This document shows, in pieces, positions 16,279 to 24,042 of a stretch of 43,813 nt of DNA. Made by a program: the position numbers and the translations under genes. This DNA is from Stenotrophomonas maltophilia (lineage in GTDB: Bacteria > Pseudomonadota > Gammaproteobacteria > Xanthomonadales > Xanthomonadaceae), in contig NZ_SRHZ01000076.1 in NCBI RefSeq assembly GCF_004684085.1, forward strand, positions 1-43,813, given 5' to 3'. The notes beneath the pieces are model-generated. The model did not search any database, was not told where the DNA came from, and worked only from the letters and a program-made list of their open reading frames with translations. The number at the start of each line of letters is the position of its first letter. The stretch's first letter is position 1.

Positions 16279-17220
16279 ATGCGCATCGGAATCGTCGTCG
16301 ACTCGGCCTGCGACCTGCCGCAGGACTTCATTGCCGCCCACAACATCGTGCTGCTGCCGATCACCGTACGGATCGGTGAAGCCGTGCTGGCCGATCATCG
16401 CGATGAGCAGGCCACGCTGAGCTTCCTGCATGCGCATGTGGCCGAACACGGTGCTGAAGCGGAGACCATCCCCTTCAGCGTCAACCAGATCCGCGACCTG
16501 TTCCTGCGGCAGCTGGTGATCGACTACGACCACGTGTTCTGCATGACCATCACCAAGACCCGCAGCCCGATCCACGACAACGCGCTGCAGGCCAGCTTCG
16601 CCATCCTCAACGACTACAAGCCGGTGCGACAGGCGGCGGGCTACAACTCGCCGTTCGCGCTGCGCGTGCTCGACACCCAGAACCTGTTCGCCGCCCAGGC
16701 GGTGACCGCGGTGGAAGCCGTGCGCCTGCGCGACAGCAACGCCAGCGTGCAGCAGATCCGTGAGCGGCTGGAGGAACTGGCCAGCAACGTGCACGGCTAC
16801 ATGGTCACCCGCGACCTGTACTACATGCGTGCGCGTGCGCGGCACAAGGGCGACCGCAGTGTCGGCCTGCTCAGCGCCGCACTGGGCAGCGCGCTGGACA
16901 TCAAGCCGGTGCTGCATGGCTACCGTGGCGAGACCGGGCCGGTGGCCAAGATCAAGGGCTTCGACAACGCCGTGCAGAAGCTGTTCGCGGTGGTCGGCCA
17001 GCGCGTGCGTGCCGGGCTGATGACACCGACCGTATGCATCAGCTACGGCGGTGAGCTGGAAGAGCTGCGCACGTTGCCCGGCTACGCACAGCTGAAAGAG
17101 GTCTGCGCCACCCATGGCGTGACCGTGTACGAATCGGTGATGAGCCTGACCGGCATGGTCAACGTCGGCAAGGGCGCGGTCACCGTGGGCTTCGCCGATG
17201 GGCCGCATCGGTTCGAGTGA
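16279..17220 (+). CDS. DegV family fatty-acid-binding protein
   Basis: A 313-residue DegV protein. The N-terminal GIVVDSACDLP (about 4-14) and TITKTRSPIHDNA match DegV/FakB domain 1, and VMSLTGMVNVGKGAVTVGF matches the C-terminal domain. DegV proteins bind a fatty acid; in Gram-positive bacteria FakB presents it to the kinase FakA. No FakA homologue is present in the window. A very strong ribosome binding site (GGAGGGGGA) precedes ATG 16279. Role here: probable cytoplasmic lipid carrier or sensor. Confidence 0.88.
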   Translation: MRIGIVVDSACDLPQDFIAAHNIVLLPITVRIGEAVLADHRDEQATLSFLHAHVAEHGAEAETIPFSVNQIRDLFLRQLVIDYDHVFCMTITKTRSPIHDNALQASFAILNDYKPVRQAAGYNSPFALRVLDTQNLFAAQAVTAVEAVRLRDSNASVQQIRERLEELASNVHGYMVTRDLYYMRARARHKGDRSVGLLSAALGSALDIKPVLHGYRGETGPVAKIKGFDNAVQKLFAVVGQRVRAGLMTPTVCISYGGELEELRTLPGYAQLKEVCATHGVTVYESVMSLTGMVNVGKGAVTVGFADGPHRFE

Positions 17221-17297
17221 GGGCCAACCGCGTTGGGAATCTGCACATCGATTCCACCGCGGTTGTGCCAGTCTTCCCGCACTTCAAGGAGAACCCC

Positions 17298-17636
17298 ATG
17301 CCTGCGCAGTACCACATCAGCCTGCCCGACCCGTCCAAGGCCCGCGGCAACGACCCTGACCTGTCCTTCCATTCGCAGGGCGCCGCCGGCTTCGCCGAAG
17401 AGCTGCAGGACGCCCTGCGCAACGGCACGCTGTTCGAGCGCTGGAAGGCCAAGCAGGCCGACCCCGATGCGGTGGAACCGCAGTGGGGCGTGACCGACCC
17501 GGATGCCACCGTGACCGGCGAGCAGAAGGACCTGCGCATCAACCTGGTGGCCACCACCCGCATCGACAGTGACGTATTCAAGCAGCGCCTGCGTCTGCTG
17601 GCCGGCCACCATTGGGAACTGCGCGACGTGCGTTGA
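17298..17636 (+). CDS. Conserved hypothetical protein, 112 residues
   Basis: A small acidic, soluble protein that I do not recognise beyond apparent conservation in Xanthomonadaceae. AAGGAG six bases before ATG 17298 and normal codon use support it as a real gene. There is no signal peptide, membrane helix or Cys. The N-terminal half is polar (LPDPSKARGNDPDLSFHSQG); the centre has a helical FAEELQDALRNGTLFERWKAK segment (in parts); the C-terminal half looks like alternating beta strands (DLRINLVATTRI, HHWELRDVR). It is 77 bases downstream of the DegV gene. Confidence 0.8.
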   Translation: MPAQYHISLPDPSKARGNDPDLSFHSQGAAGFAEELQDALRNGTLFERWKAKQADPDAVEPQWGVTDPDATVTGEQKDLRINLVATTRIDSDVFKQRLRLLAGHHWELRDVR

Positions 17637-17646
17637 GGCACCCGCC

Positions 17647-17803
17647 CGCCGGGCATGGCCCGGCGCTACCGTGCCCGTGTCGTGATGGACCCGGTGCCGA
17701 TGACCATGCTCTGGTAGACACCAACCTTGGTTGGCGCTTGCACAAACAGCCGCCAACCAAGGTTGGCAACTACCGACGCGCCGCCGGGCATGGCCCGGCG
17801 TTT
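17647..17803. repeat. Cluster of four SMAG palindromes
   Basis: Two gccgggcatggcccggc-type units are reversed (17647-17669 and 17782-17803, the latter with ctac changed to ttcc). Between them are a forward unit (17713-17735, gtagacaccaaccttgg) and a reversed unit (17751-17772, ending aactac). The inner two are complementary at about 20 of 23 positions and can form one long hairpin. The array separates two convergent genes and ends nine bases before the outer-membrane-factor stop. Confidence 0.85.
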
Positions 17804-17811
17804 CCCTATCC

Positions 17812-19224
17812 CTACCAGCCACCACCCAGCGCGCGGTACAGCTCCACCCGCGCGATCGCGGCCGTGGCCTGGCTGTTGGCCAGTGCGGCCTGGTTGTCCA
17901 GCGCGATGCGCTGGGTGGTCAGCACATCCAGCATGTCGACCACGCCGGCCTGGTACTGCCGGCGCGCTGCGCCCAGTGCGGTCTCGCTCTCGTCCACCGC
18001 CACATGCAGCTGCACCGTGCGCTGCTGTTCGGCACTGTAGCCATCGATGGCGTCGTCCACTTCGTGCCAGGCCTGCAGCACGGTACGGCGGAACTGCAGC
18101 GATGACTGTTGCTGCTGCAGCCTGCTCAGCGCGAGGTTGGCCTTCAGCCGTCCGCCCTGGAAGATTGGCACGCTGATCGACGGCCCGATGCTGAAACGGT
18201 GCGCGTTCCACCCGTCCAGGTCATCCAGCTGCTTGGCCTGGAAGCCCGCGTCGCCATTCAAGGTGATGCGCGGCAGGAAGCTGGCCTTGGCCACGCCGAT
18301 GCCAGCCGTTGCCGCATGCAGTGCCGCCTCGGCACGACGGATGTCCGGGCGGCGCTCGGCCAGTTCACTGGGCAGCCCCACCGCTACGGCCGGCAACGCC
18401 GGCCAGTCACGACGTGCATCCTGCAGTTGCGCGTCCAGCGCCTGCGGCGGCTGTGCCAGCAGGAACGCCAGCGCATTGCGCAGCTGCGATTCGCGATGCC
18501 GCAACGGCGCGATGCGTGCCTGCAGCGATGCCACCTGTGCGGATGCGCTGGACACCTGCAGCGTGCTGGCCACGCCCTGCTGCTGGCGCGCCTCGGTCAG
18601 GCGCTTCATGTCGAGGGCGATGCTGAGGTTGTCCTCGGTGATCACCAGCAGCTGCCGCGTCGCACGCAGCTGCAGGTAATCACGCGCGGTTTCCGCCAGC
18701 AGCGCGATGCGCACTGCGTGTGCATCCTCCTCGGCCATCTGCACGCGCGCGTCGGCCGCTTCCACCTGGCGCCGCACGCGACCCCACAGGTCCAGCTCCC
18801 AGCTCAGGCCAATACCGGCCTGGAACAGCCCGTAGTCATCACGGCCGCCGTTGCCGGACGGATCATTCAGGCCCACCTCGCTGTTGCGTGCACGCACGCC
18901 ACTGGCGTTGGCGCTGACGCTGGGCAGGCGATCGGCGGAGGCGATGCCGCGTGCGGCGCGGCTCTGCTGCACACGGTTGGCCGCCAGCTGCAGGTCCAGG
19001 TTGGCCGCCAGCACCTGGCTGGCCAGCTGCCCCAGCAGCGGATCATCGAAACCGGCCCACCAGCCTGCGTCCTGGTCGATGGCGTTGCCGGCGACAACCT
19101 CACCCTGCCAATGGCCGGGCAGTTCCGCCTGCGGGCGTACGAAGTCCGGACCCATCGTGCAGGCCGCCAGGGCCGTGCACAGGCTGGCCGCGACGAAGGT
19201 GCGGAACACGGTGACTGCGCTCAT
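17812..19224 (-). CDS. Outer-membrane factor lipoprotein of tripartite efflux pump
   Basis: A 470-residue TolC-like, NodT-family outer-membrane channel. The lipoprotein signal ends in the lipobox LAAC (Cys22). Two copies of the OEP repeat are visible, with typical long amphipathic helices (LDLQLAANRVQQSRAA; TLQVSSASAQVASLQARIAP) and LAERRPDIRRAEAALHAA at the repeat junction. It is the last gene of the MFS-fusion protein-channel operon and overlaps the membrane-fusion gene by ATGA. The TAG stop is within a GTAG adjacent to a SMAG unit. Confidence 0.95.
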   Translation of the reverse strand: MSAVTVFRTFVAASLCTALAACTMGPDFVRPQAELPGHWQGEVVAGNAIDQDAGWWAGFDDPLLGQLASQVLAANLDLQLAANRVQQSRAARGIASADRLPSVSANASGVRARNSEVGLNDPSGNGGRDDYGLFQAGIGLSWELDLWGRVRRQVEAADARVQMAEEDAHAVRIALLAETARDYLQLRATRQLLVITEDNLSIALDMKRLTEARQQQGVASTLQVSSASAQVASLQARIAPLRHRESQLRNALAFLLAQPPQALDAQLQDARRDWPALPAVAVGLPSELAERRPDIRRAEAALHAATAGIGVAKASFLPRITLNGDAGFQAKQLDDLDGWNAHRFSIGPSISVPIFQGGRLKANLALSRLQQQQSSLQFRRTVLQAWHEVDDAIDGYSAEQQRTVQLHVAVDESETALGAARRQYQAGVVDMLDVLTTQRIALDNQAALANSQATAAIARVELYRALGGGW

Positions 19225-20303
19225 GCACCCTCCCCGCTCTTGTGGCCCGGACGGTGCTGCACGCGCTGCGCGCGCGCGCGGCTGCCCAGGTCAACGCTGG
19301 CCTCCACCGACATGCCGGCACGCAGCTGGTCCAGCAGCGGCTGGCCCGGCTCCAGCACGATCTTCACCGGAATGCGCTGCACCACCTTGGTGAAGTTGCC
19401 GGTGGCGTTCTCCGGTGCGACCGCAGCGAAGGTGACGCCGGTGGCCGGTGCAATGCTGTCGATGTGCCCGCGCAGCGGCTTGCCCGGGAACACGTCCACC
19501 TTCAGTTCGACCTGCTGGCCGGCCTGCATGCGGGTCATCTGCGTTTCCTGGAAGTTGGCGACCACGAAGGCGCGCTTCAGCGGCACCACCGCAGCCACCG
19601 GCGTACCCGGGGTCAGGTAGGCACCCACGCGCACGGCACGGCGACCGACCACGCCGTCGATCGGTGCACGCAGCACGGTGTGCGACAGATCCAGTTCGGC
19701 GCGTGCCTGCGCCGCTTCTGCACGCTGCACCGCCGCCTGCGCCGCCTGCACGCCGGCACTGAGGATGTCGGTGCGCTGGCGTGCGGTCGACAGCGCGGCC
19801 TGGCCCTGCTGCAGGTGGGCACTGGCCACGGCCTGCTTCGACTGCGCCTGCTGCGCGTTCTGCACGGTACCGGCACCGTCACGGGCCAGCTCGCGGTAAC
19901 GCTGCTGGTCGGCACTGGCCAGGGTCAGCTCGGAACGGCTGACATCAACACTGGCCCTGGCCTGTTCAATCAGCGAGTCCTGCTGGGCCAGTGCGGCCTG
20001 TGCGTTGGCCAGCTGTGCACGGGCATTGGCGAGGTCGGCACGGGCCGCCTGCAGGGCGACCTGGTAGTCGCGGTCGTCGATGCGGGCAAGCACGTCGCCG
20101 GCCTTCACCGACTGGTTGTCCTCTACTTCCACAGCACTGACGAAGCCGGGAATCTTCGGCGCCACCAGGGTGTAGTCCGCCACCACGTACGCATTGTTGG
20201 TGGACTGGTGGCCGCCATCGCGCAGCAGCAGCCAGGCGCCGATGGCCAGGGCCAGCACGCCCAGGCCCAGGCCGGTGTTGAGAGTGGTTCGATTGATCGT
20301 CAT
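19221..20303 (-). CDS. HlyD/EmrA-type membrane fusion protein
   Basis: A 360-residue periplasmic adaptor. It has one N-terminal membrane helix (about 10-27), then a biotinyl-lipoyl half (VAPKIPGFVSAVEVEDNQSV), a long alpha-helical hairpin rich in Ala and Gln (about 85-200), the second lipoyl half (LRAPIDGVVG) and beta-barrel segments. EmrA family members join an MFS pump to an outer-membrane channel. It is 21 bases downstream of the MFS gene and overlaps the channel gene. Confidence 0.94.
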   Translation of the reverse strand: MTINRTTLNTGLGLGVLALAIGAWLLLRDGGHQSTNNAYVVADYTLVAPKIPGFVSAVEVEDNQSVKAGDVLARIDDRDYQVALQAARADLANARAQLANAQAALAQQDSLIEQARASVDVSRSELTLASADQQRYRELARDGAGTVQNAQQAQSKQAVASAHLQQGQAALSTARQRTDILSAGVQAAQAAVQRAEAAQARAELDLSHTVLRAPIDGVVGRRAVRVGAYLTPGTPVAAVVPLKRAFVVANFQETQMTRMQAGQQVELKVDVFPGKPLRGHIDSIAPATGVTFAAVAPENATGNFTKVVQRIPVKIVLEPGQPLLDQLRAGMSVEASVDLGSRARAQRVQHRPGHKSGEGA

Positions 20304-20324
20304 GAGGGGGTTCCTGCGAAAGGT

Positions 20325-21854
20325 TCAGGCCACGGCACGTGGCGGATGGATACGGGTAGGCATCCAGGCAATGAGGGGAATGAAGGCCAGCGCCACCAGT
20401 GCGACCACCCAGTACAGGTCGGCCGAGGTCAGTGCCTGTACCTGCGCATGCAGGCGCGCGCCCAGCTGCGGGCCATCGGCCAGCCACGGTTGCTCGCCAA
20501 GGCGGTCGACCAGCACGGTGGAATGGAAATGACGGCGGCCCTGGGCCACGGCATCCAGCACGCCGCTGGCGAGCACTGCAGCGAAGCCCTTGACCGTGTT
20601 GAACCACGCCGAGGCAAACGGGCCGTCCTGTGGCGGCAGGCCGTTGGTTGCCAGCATCAGCAACGGCAGCACGGCCATCGGCTGGGCAAACACCTGCAGC
20701 AGCTGCACCCACAGGAAGTTGTCGCGGATCCAGGCCACATCCAGGTGCGAGCCCAGCCAGCAGGCCAGCGCCAGCATCGCCAGCCCCGTGGCCTGCACCC
20801 AGCGGCAATCCACCGCGCGGATGTTCAGCAGCGCCGCCACCAGCGGCAGCGCGATCACCTGCGGCAGCGCCACCCACAGCAGCATCGGTGCGGTCTGCAG
20901 CGGACGGTAGCCCTGCACGCTGGCAAGGAAACCGGAGGGAATCGAGATCACGGCCAGCAGCACGAACAGCACCCCGCCCAACGTCACCAGCGAGTAGCTG
21001 AGGTTTCGGTTGGCCAGCAGCTGCAGCTTGAAGAACGGCAGCGGGTGGAACCATTCATTGATCATGAACAGCACCATCAGGCCGGCACCGCCACCGATCA
21101 TCAGCGTGATCATCGGCGAGTCGAACCAGTTCAGGCGCGGGCCCTGCACCAGGCCCAGCACCAGCAGCACCAGCGCAGGCAGGCCCAGCAGCAGGCCGAC
21201 GCCATCGAACTGGGCGAAGCGTTCCAGCCGCAGCGGGTCCTGCGGCAGGCCCCAGCTGACCATTGCCATCGCTGCCAGGCAGTACGGCACGATCTGCCAG
21301 AACGCCCAGTGCCAGCCCACCTGCTCGCCCCAGAACGCGGCCAGCGGCGTGCCCATGCTCGGGCCGAACGTGGCCGTCAGCGCGTAGCCGGCCAGGCCGT
21401 ACAGCTTGATGCCCGGCGGCAGGAAGCGCAGCGCCACGCTCATCAGCAGCGGCGGCAGCGCGCCACCGCACAGGCCCTGCAGTGCGCGCAGCAGCAGGAA
21501 CACCTGCAGGTTCGGGGCCAGCGGGCACAGCACGCCCAGCACCATGAAGCCACCGATCATCGCCAGCGCGAAACGGCGCAGCGAGAAGGTGGCGGCACAC
21601 CACGGTGCGAAGGCCATCGCGCTGACCGACATCGCGCTGTAAAGGGCGACGATCCAGCTGCCGTCATCGACGCTGAAACCCATCGCGCCACGGATGTCGG
21701 CCAGGGCGACCTTGGTGATGTTCTCGTTGAAGCCCGACACCAGCACCGCCAGCAGCACGCCACACAGGCCGACCAGAACGCGACGGTCGAGCCCGGGGGC
21801 GGCGGCAGGACGAGGCGCTGCGGCGGCTGGGACAGTGGCGGCCGGCGTACTCAT
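20325..21854 (-). CDS. DHA2-family MFS drug efflux transporter
   Basis: A 14-helix MFS permease of about 509 residues, EmrB-like. Visible family segments are ALADIRGAMGFSVDDGSWIVALY (in parts) near helix 2, the RALQGLCGGALPPLLM region of helix 4-5 and FGPSMGTPLAAFW in helix 5 (antiporter motif C equivalent). Such pumps export hydrophobic drugs, uncouplers or fusaric-acid-like compounds by proton antiport. The start is ATG 21854; an in-frame GTG at 21881 is the alternative, but it lies in a palindrome. The operon order is MFS, adaptor, channel. That differs from the described S. maltophilia emrCAB order, so I do not give a name. Confidence 0.93.
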   Translation of the reverse strand: MSTPAATVPAAAAPRPAAAPGLDRRVLVGLCGVLLAVLVSGFNENITKVALADIRGAMGFSVDDGSWIVALYSAMSVSAMAFAPWCAATFSLRRFALAMIGGFMVLGVLCPLAPNLQVFLLLRALQGLCGGALPPLLMSVALRFLPPGIKLYGLAGYALTATFGPSMGTPLAAFWGEQVGWHWAFWQIVPYCLAAMAMVSWGLPQDPLRLERFAQFDGVGLLLGLPALVLLVLGLVQGPRLNWFDSPMITLMIGGGAGLMVLFMINEWFHPLPFFKLQLLANRNLSYSLVTLGGVLFVLLAVISIPSGFLASVQGYRPLQTAPMLLWVALPQVIALPLVAALLNIRAVDCRWVQATGLAMLALACWLGSHLDVAWIRDNFLWVQLLQVFAQPMAVLPLLMLATNGLPPQDGPFASAWFNTVKGFAAVLASGVLDAVAQGRRHFHSTVLVDRLGEQPWLADGPQLGARLHAQVQALTSADLYWVVALVALAFIPLIAWMPTRIHPPRAVA

Positions 21855-21868
21855 CGCCGGGCACCAAT

Positions 21869-21883
21869 CCGTGCATTGCACGG
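21869..21883. promoter_or_regulatory. Palindrome upstream of efflux operon
   Basis: CCGTGCA-T-TGCACGG is a perfect 7-base dyad 15 bases upstream of the MFS start. It is a candidate operator, possibly for the LysR protein encoded just upstream on the same strand, or a leader hairpin close to the ribosome binding region. The rest of the 154-base gap holds a second looser dyad (gcgctc / gagcgc, 21905-21930). Confidence 0.45.
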
Positions 21884-22008
21884 CATGTTGGGGGTCATTG
21901 GAATGCGCTCAGTGAAACTCCGGGGAGCGCAGTCTAGGGAGCCGGTACCCTGCGAAAAATGGCGTTCCCGGCATCACAGGCATGCGTCAGGCGCACGCCT
22001 CCGGATCA

Positions 22009-22926
22009 TCAGCGGCGGCCATCCTCGCTGGCATCGCACATGTCCTTGATCGCACGACGCAGCCACTGGTGCGCCGGATCGTTGTCCATGCGCGGATGCC
22101 AGGCCTGCACCAGCGCCACCGTACGCACCGGCACCGGCAGCGGAAACATGCGCAGCGGCAGGCCCATGTAGGCGATGCGCTCAAGCATCACGCTCGGCAT
22201 CTGCGGCAATACCAGATCGGAATCGGCAGCAGCGAAGATCGCACCGTGGAAGGTGGGAATGACGACGGCCACGCGCCGCTGCAGGCCGAGGATCGCCAAC
22301 TCTTCGTCGATCGGCCCATGGGTCAATCCACGCCGGGAAACAGCGATGTGATCGCATGCCGCAAAGCGCTCGGCGCTGATTTCGCCATCGAACAGCGGGT
22401 GGTCCGCACGGGCTGCGCCCAGCAGCGACGTGGTGAACAGGTGCTGCACCTTGGTCTCCGGGCTGTGTCGGCCCGCCGTGCTGATGTACAGATCGATGCG
22501 CCCCTGCACCATCGCGTCATCGTCGGTGTCGCCCTCGGGAACGAAGCGCAACGTGCAATGGGGTGCCTGCTCGCGGAAGACTTCGCGCAGGCGTCCACCG
22601 TAGCTGCCGACGAACACATCATTGGCTCGCACGCTGAAGGTGCGCTCCAGCACCTGCATGTCCACTTCGCGACCTGCGTTGAACACGCGGTGGGCCTGTT
22701 CGATCACGTCGCGGACCTGCTCACGTAGCTGCAGCGCACGCGGCGTGGGGGCCAGCCCGCGGCCGGCACGCACCAGCACCGGGTCGCCCAGCGCGGTGCG
22801 GATCCGGCCCAGGGTGCGGCTCATCGCCGGCGCGCTGAGGTTCATCCGTCGCGCGGCAGCGGCCACGCTGCATTCGTCGATCAGCACGTCCAGTGCCAGC
22901 AGCAGGTTCAGGTCGGGCAGGGGCAT
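22009..22926 (-). CDS. LysR-family transcriptional regulator of efflux operon
   Basis: A 305-residue LTTR. The N-terminal winged HTH (about 8-65) contains SVAAAARRMNLSAPAMSRTL, followed by the usual linker helix and an effector domain. ATG 22926 has GGAG seven bases upstream (MPLPDLNLLL); an in-frame extension to 22992 lacks one. It is encoded on the same strand as the pump genes, 154 bases upstream, instead of divergently. Regulation of the pump is inferred from position. Confidence 0.9.
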   Translation of the reverse strand: MPLPDLNLLLALDVLIDECSVAAAARRMNLSAPAMSRTLGRIRTALGDPVLVRAGRGLAPTPRALQLREQVRDVIEQAHRVFNAGREVDMQVLERTFSVRANDVFVGSYGGRLREVFREQAPHCTLRFVPEGDTDDDAMVQGRIDLYISTAGRHSPETKVQHLFTTSLLGAARADHPLFDGEISAERFAACDHIAVSRRGLTHGPIDEELAILGLQRRVAVVIPTFHGAIFAAADSDLVLPQMPSVMLERIAYMGLPLRMFPLPVPVRTVALVQAWHPRMDNDPAHQWLRRAIKDMCDASEDGRR

Positions 22927-23067
22927 GACAGTCTCCAGTAAATCAGATGACTCTACGACACTTGTAATCACGGTTAATTGCGTTTGACGCATTCATTGAC
23001 TGCGGTGCACGGCATGGGTGCGCGCGGTGACATCGGCGACCATCCCCGTCCTGCCAAGGAGACATCC

Positions 23068-23514
23068 ATGTTTACTACCCTGCTGGTCGCCCTGGACGGT
23101 GGCCCCCAGCACGCACGCGTGCTGGACCTTGCGGCGGCCATCGCCGGCCCCCGCAGCCGCCTGCACCTGCTGTGCGTGCTCGACCCCGAATTCGCACTGG
23201 CCGCCGATGCCAGCGAAGCCGACCGCATCGAGTACCCGCAAGCCGCCCGCCAACGCTCGCGCGCCGAGGCGGTGCTGGCAGGAGCACTGGCTGAACTGCG
23301 CGAACGCGGCGTCGACGCCATCGCCCAGATCCCCTCCGGCGACCCCGGCGAAGTGATCAGCGAACAGGCCCGCCGCCTGAAATGCGACCTGATCGTGATC
23401 GGCCACCGCCACCTGTCCCGCCTGGAGCGCCTGTTCGAACCCTCGATCGGGCAATGGACCATCGACCACGCGCCCTGTCCCGTGCTGGTGGAAACCCGCG
23501 ACCCCCAACCCTAG
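23068..23514 (+). CDS. Universal stress protein (UspA family)
   Basis: A 148-residue single-domain Usp. It has the N-terminal LLVALDGGPQHARVLDLAA and C-terminal KCDLIVIGHRHLSRLERLFEPSIGQWTIDHAPCPVLV segments (each shown in part of its length: LIVIGHRH, HAPCPVLV). The usual ATP-binding loop G-x2-G-x9-G-S/T is only partly kept: GHRH...PSIG lacks the second Gly, so ATP binding may be weak or absent. AAGGAG precedes ATG 23068. It is divergent from the LysR gene, and the next gene starts five bases after its stop. Confidence 0.9.
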   Translation: MFTTLLVALDGGPQHARVLDLAAAIAGPRSRLHLLCVLDPEFALAADASEADRIEYPQAARQRSRAEAVLAGALAELRERGVDAIAQIPSGDPGEVISEQARRLKCDLIVIGHRHLSRLERLFEPSIGQWTIDHAPCPVLVETRDPQP

Positions 23515-23519
23515 CTGCC

Positions 23520-23990
23520 ATGGCCTCCCGTTCCCCGTTGTTCCCCACCCGGGTCAGTTACCGCGCCTTCGGCCGCCAGTTCAGTGGTGGCGAACAGGCG
23601 CTGCTGGTGGCCATACGCCTGCTGCGCGACCCTGACCATCGAGCCGATGGACTCGCACAGTTGAGCGGCCTCGGCCTCGACCCGGAAGGTTGCAATGCCT
23701 TCATCGGCCTATTGCCGCTGCTGGCCACGCCCACCGCCCCGATCGACCTGCTGCCGCCCGGCTCTCCGTTCATCGCCGCCGCCGAGCTGGACCTGCTGGT
23801 CTGCCTGCTGCGCATTGCGCAATGGCGGCACGCACGCCCACGCGAAGACGACGCGCTGGCACCACTACGCCGGCAGCTGGCACGCTGCGCCACTGCCGTA
23901 CAGGCGGCGAACCTGCCGTTGCGGCAGCGCTCGTTGTCACCGGTTGGACTGAGGTTGCTCGACCCGGCCGGATGGCAACGGCCGCGCTGA
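23520..23990 (+). CDS. Hypothetical protein, 156 residues
   Basis: I do not recognise a family. It is an Arg/Leu-rich, predicted mostly helical soluble protein with one hydrophobic stretch (ELDLLVCLLRIAQW) too short and charged to be a confident membrane helix. ATG 23520 lies five bases after the Usp stop, so it is probably cotranscribed with and coupled to the stress protein. Codon use resembles its neighbours. It ends before the convergent diguanylate cyclase gene. Confidence 0.65.
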   Translation: MASRSPLFPTRVSYRAFGRQFSGGEQALLVAIRLLRDPDHRADGLAQLSGLGLDPEGCNAFIGLLPLLATPTAPIDLLPPGSPFIAAAELDLLVCLLRIAQWRHARPREDDALAPLRRQLARCATAVQAANLPLRQRSLSPVGLRLLDPAGWQRPR

Positions 23991-24042
23991 CCCGCGCCCG
24001 CGGCACTCCGGAATCTCGCGCGGGGATGAGCGCCCATGGCAT

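Noticed and set aside
17812..21854. Naming the pump emrCAB or fuaABC
   Set aside because: Gene order and regulator type differ from EmrCAB, and the inner-membrane protein is a DHA2 MFS permease, not the FUSC type of FuaABC.
19242..22049. 935-codon plus-strand open frame
   Set aside because: Antisense of the efflux operon, extremely rich in His, Gln and Arg, spanning several true genes.
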